Assembly (NCBI RefSeq): GCF_007559435.1
Contig: NZ_VMBP01000003.1
Coordinates: forward strand, 310,001 to 374,000
Direction: 5' to 3'
DNA length: 64,000 nucleotides
DNA from: Ancylobacter moscoviensis
GTDB lineage: Bacteria > Pseudomonadota > Alphaproteobacteria > Rhizobiales > Xanthobacteraceae
The notes under the pieces are model-generated. The model was not told where the DNA came from, searched no databases, and saw only the letters and a program-made list of their open reading frames with translations. This document shows, piece by piece, positions 26,163 to 36,523 of the stretch. Made by a program: the position numbers and the translations under genes. Within the stretch, counting starts at the first letter, position 1. Every line of letters starts with the position of its first letter.

Positions 26163-26525
26163 ATGTCCGACCGCATCTTCCTTCGAGGCGTCGAGTTGCA
26201 CGCCTATCACGGGCTGCACGAGGAGGAAGCGCGGCTCGGCCAGCGTTTCGTCGTCGACATCGACTGGTGGCTCGACACCGGCCCCGCCGCCGCGCACGAC
26301 AATTACGGCGAGACGGTCGGCTACGAGAAGGTGTTCGAGGCCATTCACGAGGTCTCCGCCGGCCACCGCTTCCACATTCTGGAAGCCTTCGCCCAGGCCA
26401 TCGCCGAGACGGTTCTCTCCCGCTATCCGCGCGTGGAGAAGGTGCGGGTGGAGGTACACAAGCCCTCCGCCCCGATCGCCGGCATCTTCGGCGACGCCGG
26501 CGTCGAGATCACCCGCACGCGGTAG
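26163..26525 (+). CDS. folB: Dihydroneopterin aldolase family protein
   Basis: This 120-residue protein has the FolB pattern: MSDRIFLRGVELHAYHGLHEEEARLG-type start with the catalytic-region glutamate (about residue 20), YEKVFEAIHEV, FHILEAFAQAIAE and VRVEVHKPSAPI with the conserved lysine. FolB cleaves dihydroneopterin to 6-hydroxymethyldihydropterin, shared by folate and H4MPT synthesis. As the last gene of the C1 operon, 34 bp after the MfnF-like gene, it probably serves the methanopterin branch. Confidence 0.85.
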   Translation: MSDRIFLRGVELHAYHGLHEEEARLGQRFVVDIDWWLDTGPAAAHDNYGETVGYEKVFEAIHEVSAGHRFHILEAFAQAIAETVLSRYPRVEKVRVEVHKPSAPIAGIFGDAGVEITRTR

Positions 26526-26542
26526 CCCTAGGGCGAACCGCG

Positions 26543-27784
26543 CTAACGCCGCTCCTCCGCCCGCACCGCCACCGAGGCGACCGCGCGCGGCGGCAGCGGC
26601 GCGAGGCTGCGTCCGCCCCTCTCGTAATTGCGGGCGAAGACCGCGAAGCGGTCGCGCCACGGCGCCTCGACCAGGCGGTAGCTCAGCGCCGCCAGCGCCA
26701 CCACGAGGCCGGTAAAGACGGTCAGCACGGCGAGCGCGGTGCCCGGCCCGCCGAGGTCATAGAGCTGCTTCTCATAGCCGAGCACCGCGATCGGCTGGCG
26801 CATGGCGATGCCGGCGACGTCGCCATAGAGCCAGATGCCGTAGCCGAGCACGATCAGCAGCGGCATGTGGATGAGATAGATCGAATAGGACCAGCGCCCC
26901 AGCGCGGCGAGCGGCGCCGTGCGCATCAGCGCCGACAGCGTGCCCTTCTCACGGGCGAAGACGAGGATGGCGGCGGCGAAGACCAGCGGCGCCGCCACGC
27001 TCCAGGGATGCACCTGGTCCGGCCCCGTGCCGGCGGCGACGATGAACAGGCCGATGGCGACCACGGAAGCCGCCTCCCACAGCCCGGCGGCCGGCAGCCG
27101 CCGGTCGCGCCAGCGCCGATGCGCGTGCCAGGCGACGACGCCCGCGAAGAAGCCGGCGATGCAGCGCAGGAAGCCGAAATCCGCCGTCACGTTCATGTAG
27201 GTCGGCGCCACCGCCAGCACCGCCCCCATCGCCGCCAGCGACAGCAGCGCCGCCACCATCGGCAGGCGGCGCGCGCCCGCCAGCAGCAGCACGGCCGCGA
27301 ACAGCGTGTAGGTGTAGAACTCCGCGCCGATGCTCCAGGCCGGGCCGTTCCACGCCACGCCGTAGAAGCCCATGGAGTTGAACAGCGCCGCGTTGAGCAG
27401 CAGCGCGCGCATCGAGTAGTTGCCGGTGCCGGCCTCGATCATGAGTTGCTCGGGATGCCGGCCGCCGAGATTGATCGCCATCACTGCCAGCATCAGCGCG
27501 AACAGCACGGTCAGGTGCAGCGGCCAGAGCCGCCCGACCCGTCGCAAAAGGAAGCCGCCAGCCTGCCGCGCATCGCCGATACGGCTGCGATAGGCATGGC
27601 AGACGACGAAGCCGGACAATACGAAAAAGAAGTCGACAAACAGATAGGAATTGGCAACCAGCGTAGAATGCAGAACGTCAACCCGGACAACGTAGATGTA
27701 GTGATAGATCACTACCATGATGGCGCATAGACCCCTCCACGAATCGAGCGCGCCGAACCTCTCGGAGCTCACGTTCTCCTGCAT
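26543..27784 (-). CDS. Acyltransferase 3 family membrane protein (OafA/YrhL type)
   Basis: This 413-residue inner-membrane protein has about ten hydrophobic segments. It contains the acyltransferase-3 motifs: LDSWRGLCAIMVVIYHY with the conserved histidine at residue 28, VDFFFVLSGFVVCHAYRSR, RRVGRLWPLH and a closing YRLVEAPWRDRF. Such enzymes O-acetylate or succinylate surface polysaccharides, lipid A or antibiotics; the acceptor is unknown. No sugar-synthesis genes adjoin. It converges on folB with a 17-bp gap. Confidence 0.85.
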   Translation of the reverse strand: MQENVSSERFGALDSWRGLCAIMVVIYHYIYVVRVDVLHSTLVANSYLFVDFFFVLSGFVVCHAYRSRIGDARQAGGFLLRRVGRLWPLHLTVLFALMLAVMAINLGGRHPEQLMIEAGTGNYSMRALLLNAALFNSMGFYGVAWNGPAWSIGAEFYTYTLFAAVLLLAGARRLPMVAALLSLAAMGAVLAVAPTYMNVTADFGFLRCIAGFFAGVVAWHAHRRWRDRRLPAAGLWEAASVVAIGLFIVAAGTGPDQVHPWSVAAPLVFAAAILVFAREKGTLSALMRTAPLAALGRWSYSIYLIHMPLLIVLGYGIWLYGDVAGIAMRQPIAVLGYEKQLYDLGGPGTALAVLTVFTGLVVALAALSYRLVEAPWRDRFAVFARNYERGGRSLAPLPPRAVASVAVRAEERR

Positions 27785-27892
27785 GCCGAGCCATCCTGTC
27801 GTTTGTTAATCCCAAGCTTTCCCGGAACGACTAACGAATCTCTGCCGAAGCGGTTCCCCGATTGTCACGACAACTCTGACCATTCCGGGGCA

Positions 27893-27913
27893 GCCCCCGT
27901 CAGCGGGGGCTTT
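27893..27913. terminator. Strong GC hairpin followed by TTT
   Basis: GCCCCCG (27893-27899) pairs with CGGGGGC (27904-27910) around the loop TCAG, and TTT follows. It lies in the 199-bp gap between the divergent acyltransferase and pepN genes, so no coding transcript obviously ends here. It could be in the pepN leader. Confidence 0.35.
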
Positions 27914-27983
27914 CGGTTCGGCGCGCGAAGGCCTAACTCTTGAAGGACCAGATGGCGCTACGCCCAAGAACCGGAGCCTTCCA

Positions 27984-30638
27984 ATGCCGCGCGATGCCGT
28001 GCCCCAGCCCGTCCGCCTCAGCGATTACCGGCCGCCGGACTGGCTCGTGGACACGGTGCATCTCGATGTGCGCCTGCACCCCACCGCCACCCGCATCCTC
28101 GCCCGGCTCGCGCTGCGGCCGAATCCGGAGGGGCGCGAGGGCTCGCCCATCGTGCTGGACGGCGACGAGTTGTCGCTGAAGTCCATCGCGCTCGACGGCA
28201 CGCCGCTTGCCGGCAGCGCCTATGTCACCACCGCCGGCACGCTGACCGTCCTCGCCCCGCCGCAGCGCGCGCTGACGCTGGAGATCGAGACGGTCGTCGA
28301 CCCCTCGGCCAACACCAAGCTGATGGGCCTCTACCGCTCCAGCGGCGCCTATTGCACGCAGTGCGAGGCGGAAGGCTTCCGCCGCATCACCTATTTTCCC
28401 GACCGGCCGGACGTGCTCGCCGTCTACACCACCCGCATCGAGGCCGAGCGCGAGGAAGCGCCCGTGCTGCTCGCCAACGGCAATCCGGTCGAGAGCGGCG
28501 CCGTCGAGGGCACCAGCCGCCATTATGCGATCTGGCACGATCCCTGGCCGAAGCCGAGCTATCTGTTCGCCCTCGTCGGCGGGCGGCTCGACCGCATCAC
28601 CGACCATTTCGTCACCGCCACCGGCAAGAAGGTCGAACTCGGCATCTATGTCGAGCCGGGCAAGACCGAGCGCGCCGGCTACGCCATGGACGCGCTGAAG
28701 CGCTCCATGCGCTGGGACGAGGAGGTGTTCGGCTGCGAGTACGACCTCGACGTGTTCAACATCGTCGCCGTGGCCGACTTCAACATGGGCGCGATGGAGA
28801 ACAAGGGCCTCAACATCTTCAACGACAAATACGTGCTCGCCAGCCCCGAGACCGCGACCGACGCCGACTACGCCAATATCGAGGGCATTATCGCCCACGA
28901 ATATTTCCACAACTGGACCGGCAACCGCATCACCTGCCGCGACTGGTTCCAGCTCTGCCTAAAGGAAGGGCTCACCGTCTTCCGCGACCAGGAATTCTCC
29001 TCCGACCAGCGCTCGCGCCCGGTGAAGCGCATCTCCGACGTGCGCCTGCTCAAGGGGCACCAGTTCCCCGAGGACGCCGGCCCGCTGGCGCATCCGGTGC
29101 GCCCCTCGACCTATCGCGAGATCAATAACTTCTACACGGCGACCGTCTACGAGAAGGGCGCCGAGGTCGTGCGCATGCTGAAGACCCTGCTGGGCGAGGA
29201 AGGCTTCCGCGCCGGCATGGATCTCTACTTCGATCGCCACGACGGCGACGCCGCGACGGTGGAGGACTTCCTCGCCTGCTTCGCCGACGCCAACGGGATC
29301 GATCTCACCCAGTTCGCGCTGTGGTACGCCCAGTCGGGCACGCCGCACCTCGCCGTCAGCGGCCATTGGGACGCGCAGGCACGCACCTATCGGCTCGATG
29401 TCGTCCAGACCCTGCCGCCTACGCCCGGCCAGCCTGAAAAGCAGCCTATGGTGATCCCGCTCGCGCTCGGGCTCGTCGGGCCGGACGGCAACGACCTGCC
29501 GATGCGCCTCGACGACGGCACCAATGCCGAACGCGGCGTGCTGCTGGTCACCCGGCCCCGGCAGAGCTTCGTCTTCCGCGATGTGGCCGAGCGCCCGGTG
29601 GCCTCGCTCAACCGGGGCTTCTCCGCGCCGGTGAAGCTGACCAGCGACCTCACCACGCAGGACCTCGTCTTCCTCGCCCGCCACGACGCCGATCCGTTCA
29701 ACCGCTTCGATGCCGCCCAGACCATCGCCCTCGCCCATCTGGTCGAGGCGACGGCGGCGCGGCGGGCCGGGCGCGACCTGCCGTCCCCCGCCGCCCTCGT
29801 CGAGGCGCTCGGCGCGACGCTGTCCGACGCCACGCTCGATCCCGCCTTCATCGCCCAGGCGCTCTCCGTGCCATCGGAAAGCGATGTCGCGCGGGAGATC
29901 GCCGACGATGTCGACCCCGACGCCATCCACGACGTCCGCCAGGCGCTGCGGCGCGCCCTGAGCGCGGCCCTGAGGCCGGCGCTGGAGGGCGCCTATGACC
30001 GGCATGCCCCGACCGGCGCCTATGCGCCCGACGCCGCTTCCGCCGGCCGGCGGGCCTTGCGCAACGCCTGCCTCGACCTGCTCGCGGCGGGAGGCACGGC
30101 GCCTGGCCTCGCGCGGGCGCTCGCTCATTTCCGCGACGCGGACAACATGACCGATCGCTTCCTCGCCCTGTCGGTGCTCGCCCACAACGCGCCCGACGCG
30201 CGGGAGGAGGCGCTGGCGGCGTTCTACGAGCGCTTCCGCGACGATCCGCTGGTGGTCGACAAATGGCTGGCCCTGCAGGCGCAGATCGCCGAGCCGGGGA
30301 CGCTGGAACGGGTACGGGGGCTCACCGGCCATCCGGCCTTCTCGTGGGGCAACCCCAACCGCGTGCGCTCGCTCGTCGGCTCCTTCGCCGGCGCCAACCA
30401 GACGCAGTTCAACCGGGCGGACGGCGCGGGGCACGATTTCGTCGCCGACGCGGTGCTGGAACTCGACGGACGCAACCCGCAGGTGGCGGCGCGCCTGCTC
30501 GCCGCCTTCAAGAGCTGGCGCTCGCTGGAACCGGGACGCCGCGCCTCGGCCGAGCGCGCCCTGCGCCGCGTCGCCGCCAAGCCGGGCCTCTCGCCGGATG
30601 TCGTCGACATCGTCTCGCGCTCGCTGGAACCGGCCTGA
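27984..30638 (+). CDS. pepN: Aminopeptidase N (M1 family zinc metallopeptidase)
   Basis: This cytosolic 884-residue enzyme releases N-terminal residues from peptides. The exopeptidase motif is MGAMENKGLNIFN (about residue 265). The zinc site is IIAHEYFHNWTGNRI (HExxH about residue 304) with the downstream glutamate in LKEGLTVFRDQEF. The beta-sandwich and C-terminal helical domains (DUF3458-type) extend to the end, and the length matches proteobacterial PepN. No leader peptide is seen. Confidence 0.94.
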   Translation: MPRDAVPQPVRLSDYRPPDWLVDTVHLDVRLHPTATRILARLALRPNPEGREGSPIVLDGDELSLKSIALDGTPLAGSAYVTTAGTLTVLAPPQRALTLEIETVVDPSANTKLMGLYRSSGAYCTQCEAEGFRRITYFPDRPDVLAVYTTRIEAEREEAPVLLANGNPVESGAVEGTSRHYAIWHDPWPKPSYLFALVGGRLDRITDHFVTATGKKVELGIYVEPGKTERAGYAMDALKRSMRWDEEVFGCEYDLDVFNIVAVADFNMGAMENKGLNIFNDKYVLASPETATDADYANIEGIIAHEYFHNWTGNRITCRDWFQLCLKEGLTVFRDQEFSSDQRSRPVKRISDVRLLKGHQFPEDAGPLAHPVRPSTYREINNFYTATVYEKGAEVVRMLKTLLGEEGFRAGMDLYFDRHDGDAATVEDFLACFADANGIDLTQFALWYAQSGTPHLAVSGHWDAQARTYRLDVVQTLPPTPGQPEKQPMVIPLALGLVGPDGNDLPMRLDDGTNAERGVLLVTRPRQSFVFRDVAERPVASLNRGFSAPVKLTSDLTTQDLVFLARHDADPFNRFDAAQTIALAHLVEATAARRAGRDLPSPAALVEALGATLSDATLDPAFIAQALSVPSESDVAREIADDVDPDAIHDVRQALRRALSAALRPALEGAYDRHAPTGAYAPDAASAGRRALRNACLDLLAAGGTAPGLARALAHFRDADNMTDRFLALSVLAHNAPDAREEALAAFYERFRDDPLVVDKWLALQAQIAEPGTLERVRGLTGHPAFSWGNPNRVRSLVGSFAGANQTQFNRADGAGHDFVADAVLELDGRNPQVAARLLAAFKSWRSLEPGRRASAERALRRVAAKPGLSPDVVDIVSRSLEPA

Positions 30639-30765
30639 CACCGGCCGAGCGCCGCTCCGGCCCGCATCCGCCGCATTGGACAACTGTATAGTTATCCGGT
30701 TTCCGGGCATTCCGGGCGGTGCGGATCGGCGCTAGACTGCGTCGCGGCGGAGGGAAAGCCGGTCG

Positions 30766-32217
30766 ATGAGCAGTGACGCACTCCCGTCGAATGACGCGGC
30801 CCGGGTGCAATCGGAAGCGGCTCTCGCGGAGGCGCCGGTTGCGCTGTGCGTCGTGAGCGACGACCTGCGGCTGCTCGCCGTCAACATGCAGATGGCCGCC
30901 CTGCTCGGCCGGCCGGCTCAGGAGATCGTCGGGCATCCCGTCGACGACTTCCTGCCGGGGTCCTCGGCCCTCGTGCGCCGCTGGTTCGAGCGGGTAGCCG
31001 CCGGCCGCGCGGTTTCCGAGCAGGAATGGTCCGATCCGGCGAGCGGGCGCACCTATCTCGCCTCCGCGCGCGCCGTGCCGGACGTCGAGGGCAAGTCCGC
31101 CAGCCTGTCGATCGCGCTGACCGACATCACCCGCCGCCGTCTGCTGCGCGCCGGCCTCGCCCAACGCGAGCGGCGCATCGGCGTGGCGCTCGAAAGCGCC
31201 GGGCAATGGGTGTGGGAGCTCGACATCCGCTCCGGCGTGGTACGGCGCTCGCCGCGCTGGAAGATGGCGCTGGGCTTCGGCCCGGACGATACGCCCGAGG
31301 AGAACGAGCGCACCCCCTGGAGCATCATCCATCCCGACGACCGGCCGATGGTGGTGCAGCGCTACGAGCAGGTGCTCTCCGGCAGCAGCGACATCTTCGA
31401 GGCGGTCTACCGCGTGCCCGACAAGTTCGGCCGCTGGCGCTGGATCCTCGGGCGCGGGCGCATCGTCGAGCGCGACGCAGAGGGCAGGCCGCTGCGCCTG
31501 CTCGCCACCAGCGTCGACATCACCCGGCAGAAGCAGATCGAGGAGGAGCTGGCCGCCACGGTGCGCCAGCGCGAGCGGCTGGAACGCGAGCTGATCGAGG
31601 CCAACCGCCGCCTCACCGAACTCTCCGAGATGGACCCGCTCACCGAGCTGCCCAACCGGCGGAAGTTCGACAAGGTGCTGGCGCACGAGATCAAGCGCTC
31701 GGGGCGGCACAAGCCCTCGCTCGCGCTGATGATGATCGATGTCGACGACTTCAAGACCTACAACGATCTCTACGGCCACATCGAGGGCGACGAGTGCCTG
31801 CGCCGCATCGCCGAGGCGCTGCGCGGCTGCGCGCGCCGGGCCGGCGACCTCGTCACCCGCTATGGCGGGGAGGAGTTCGCCGCCATCCTCGCCGACACCG
31901 ACGAGAACGACGCCATCGCCGTGGCCACGCACATGCTGCGGGCGGTGCGGGCGCTGCGCCTGCCCCATGCCGGCACCCCGCAGGGCATCGTGACGGTGAG
32001 CATCGGCATCACCCTGTACGACGCGAACACGCCGCCCCTGCCCAGCCCCGGCCTCATCGCCGGCGCCGACCGCGCGCTCTACGCCGCCAAGCAGGCGGGA
32101 CGAAACCGCATTCTCGTGCTGGGCGCGGACGGCTCCATGAGCCCCGTGCCGGTCGCGGACGGGGTTCCGCCCGCCCCGGACGGGACGGCCGCGCCGGGCT
32201 CAACGGCCCGGCGCTGA
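30766..32217 (+). CDS. PAS-PAS-GGDEF diguanylate cyclase
   Basis: This soluble 483-residue protein has a first PAS (about residues 20-120), a second PAS_3/PAC (about 135-255; WIL GRGR and TSVDITRQKQIEEEL), a coiled linker and a GGDEF domain (about 285-455). The active-site loop is RYGGEEF and the product-inhibition I-site RAGD lies five residues before it, so feedback-controlled synthesis of cyclic di-GMP is expected. No membrane segment is seen, so the signal is cytosolic. It converges on the Fae-like gene with a 3-bp gap. Confidence 0.9.
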   Translation: MSSDALPSNDAARVQSEAALAEAPVALCVVSDDLRLLAVNMQMAALLGRPAQEIVGHPVDDFLPGSSALVRRWFERVAAGRAVSEQEWSDPASGRTYLASARAVPDVEGKSASLSIALTDITRRRLLRAGLAQRERRIGVALESAGQWVWELDIRSGVVRRSPRWKMALGFGPDDTPEENERTPWSIIHPDDRPMVVQRYEQVLSGSSDIFEAVYRVPDKFGRWRWILGRGRIVERDAEGRPLRLLATSVDITRQKQIEEELAATVRQRERLERELIEANRRLTELSEMDPLTELPNRRKFDKVLAHEIKRSGRHKPSLALMMIDVDDFKTYNDLYGHIEGDECLRRIAEALRGCARRAGDLVTRYGGEEFAAILADTDENDAIAVATHMLRAVRALRLPHAGTPQGIVTVSIGITLYDANTPPLPSPGLIAGADRALYAAKQAGRNRILVLGADGSMSPVPVADGVPPAPDGTAAPGSTARR

Positions 32218-32220
32218 ACC

Positions 32221-32760
32221 TCAGTATTCCACCACGCCGTCCAGCGCGTAGTGCTTGATCGTCTTGCGGTTGGCGATCAGCTCGTCGACCGTCGGCTTGC
32301 CGGTCATGGCGCGTTCGAGCGCGATCTTCATCGCCTCGTAATTGGTGCGGTAGAGGTCGGCCTTGTCGAGGTTCGGATCCTCGGCGCAGCGCGGGTCGAG
32401 CCACACCATCACGATCATGCACAGCTCGTCGGCCTGGTCCTTCGGCAGGATGCCCTCGGCCAGCGCGTCGACGATGGCGTCGCCGATCGCGCCCTGCACC
32501 ACGCCGCCCAGCAGGTCGACATATTCCAGCGTATGGATGGTCGCCTTGGTGGTCATCATGGTGGCCGGACGCACCATCTGGTTCAGGTCGCGCACCACGA
32601 ACATGCGGGTGTGGCCCTGGACCTGGCCCATCATCGAGGCGAAGGCATGCCCGGCCGGCCCACGGACCGAGCCGATCAGAACCTCCGGCATGGCGTCGGT
32701 GAACTGCCCGTCGGCGGCGAGCACGGTCGCCTCGCCGGTGCGGAACCAGATGTCGCTCAT
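32221..32760 (-). CDS. Fae-like protein (formaldehyde-activating enzyme homologue without the catalytic His)
   Basis: This 179-residue protein is homologous to Fae, which condenses formaldehyde with H4MPT: GHAFASMMGQVQGHTRMFVV, QGAIGDAIVDALAEGILPKDQADE and YRTNYEAMKIALERAMTGKP match the family. In canonical Fae a histidine (His17) near the N-terminus is the acid-base catalyst. Here the equivalent segment ADGQFTDAMPEVLIG has Ala/Met (residues 23-24) instead. It therefore resembles the Fae2/Fae3 paralogues of uncertain function. A GAAGGGAGA site precedes the ATG. No canonical fae lies in the window. Confidence 0.85.
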   Translation of the reverse strand: MSDIWFRTGEATVLAADGQFTDAMPEVLIGSVRGPAGHAFASMMGQVQGHTRMFVVRDLNQMVRPATMMTTKATIHTLEYVDLLGGVVQGAIGDAIVDALAEGILPKDQADELCMIVMVWLDPRCAEDPNLDKADLYRTNYEAMKIALERAMTGKPTVDELIANRKTIKHYALDGVVEY

Positions 32761-32915
32761 GTGGTCGTCTCTCCCTTCTGGCACCCGAAATCGGGCGTCA
32801 GCGCATAACATCGGGCGCCGCGCGGCGTCCATGCGACGCGGTTGTCGCCTTCCGCCGCGGCCGCTGTCGGCTTCCGCCACGTATCGCAGCACCGCGGGAC
32901 CACCCGGAGGTTGCC

Positions 32916-32984
32916 GAATCGTTAACTTGACTCCCGAGGACTCTGGACAGGGAGGGGCCGATTCGATTCAAATCAGGGTGATTC
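32916..32984. promoter_or_regulatory. Cluster of six CcrM (GANTC) sites upstream of the histidine kinase
   Basis: GANTC pentamers start at 32916, 32929, 32939, 32960, 32965 and 32980. GANTC is the target of the cell-cycle methyltransferase CcrM of alphaproteobacteria and should occur about once per 300 bp at this base composition. The cluster lies in the 291-bp gap before the kinase gene, 68-136 bp ahead of its start, beside GTTAAC. Control of that promoter by methylation is inference. Confidence 0.5.
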
Positions 32985-33051
32985 GGAGAGATGCGGCACA
33001 TCGCTCCTATCAAGATGGGAACGGGTATTGGGACTTCGGGGGAGGCCGGCG

Positions 33052-35367
<2,316 letters not shown>

Positions 35368-35376
35368 GATCGCCGC

Positions 35377-36492
35377 ATGAGCGCCAGTGAGGAATCGTCG
35401 GTCGACTGCGTGGTCGCCGGGGCCGGGGTGATCGGCCTCGCCGTCGCCCGCGCGCTGGCCTTGCGCGGGCGCGAGGTACTGGTGCTGGAGGCGACCGGGC
35501 TCGTCGGTTCGGACACCTCCGCGCGCAACAGCGAGGTCATCCACGCCGGCATCTACTATGCCCCCGGCACGCTGAAGGCCCGGCTCTGCGTCGCCGGGCG
35601 GGACGCGCTCTATGCCTATTGCGCCGAGCGCGGCATCCCGCACCGGCGCTGCGGCAAGCTCATCGTCGCCGCCAGCGCCGCGGAAACCGACCGGCTCGCC
35701 GCCATCGATGCCCATGCCCGCGCCTGCGGCGTCACCGATCTCGAACCGCTCACCGGGGCGCAGGCACGGGCGCTGGAGCCGGCGCTTTCCGCCGAGGCGG
35801 CCCTGCTCTCGCCCTCCACCGGCATCGTCGACAGCCACGCGCTGATGCTCGCCTATCGCGGCGATCTGGAAGATGCGGGCGGCATGATCGCCTTCAACGC
35901 GCCGGTGCTGCGCGGCGAGGTGACGGCGGACGGCATCGTGCTGGAGGTCGGCGGGGCCGAGCCGATGCGGCTCACGTGTTCCATCTTCGTCAACGCCGCC
36001 GGCCACGGCGCGGTGCCGCTCGCCCGCGCCATCGCCGGCATTCCCGCCGAGACGATCCCGCCCGCCTATTTCTGCAAGGGCTCCTATTTCACCCTGTCCG
36101 GCAGGGCGCCCTTCTCCCGCCTCGTCTATCCCGTGCCGGAACAGGCCGGGCTCGGCGTTCACCTGACGCTCGACCTCGGCGGGCAGGCCCGCTTCGGGCC
36201 GGACACGGAATGGATCGACGCGCCGAATTACGATGTCGATCCGGCGCGCGGGGACACGTTCTATGCCGCCATCCGCCGCTACTGGCCTGCGCTGCCGGAC
36301 GGCGCGCTGAACCCGGCCTATGCCGGCATCCGGCCGAAGATCGTCCCGGCCGGCGCGCCGGCGGCGGACTTCCGCATCGACGGCCCGGCCGAGCATGGCG
36401 TGCCGGGGCTGGTGCAGCTTTTCGGCATCGAGTCCCCCGGCCTCACCGCCAGCCTCGCCATCGCCGATCGGGTGGCGGAGAAGCTCGCCTAG
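35377..36492 (+). CDS. FAD-dependent L-2-hydroxyglutarate oxidase-like protein
   Basis: This 371-residue flavoprotein of the DAO superfamily has an N-terminal [20 protein letters not shown] nucleotide loop and [14 protein letters not shown], typical of LhgO/L2HGDH. Also visible are [17 protein letters not shown] and the C-terminal FAD contact [16 protein letters not shown]. The likely reaction is oxidation of L-2-hydroxyglutarate to 2-oxoglutarate, with electrons passed to the quinone pool. It starts 9 bp after the kinase gene and may be co-transcribed. It converges on glnE. Confidence 0.82.
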   Translation: MSASEESSVDCVVAGAGVIGLAVARALALRGREVLVLEATGLVGSDTSARNSEVIHAGIYYAPGTLKARLCVAGRDALYAYCAERGIPHRRCGKLIVAASAAETDRLAAIDAHARACGVTDLEPLTGAQARALEPALSAEAALLSPSTGIVDSHALMLAYRGDLEDAGGMIAFNAPVLRGEVTADGIVLEVGGAEPMRLTCSIFVNAAGHGAVPLARAIAGIPAETIPPAYFCKGSYFTLSGRAPFSRLVYPVPEQAGLGVHLTLDLGGQARFGPDTEWIDAPNYDVDPARGDTFYAAIRRYWPALPDGALNPAYAGIRPKIVPAGAPAADFRIDGPAEHGVPGLVQLFGIESPGLTASLAIADRVAEKLA

Positions 36493-36523
36493 CTCCCTCG
36501 TTCCGACGAGGAGGAAGCGCCTT

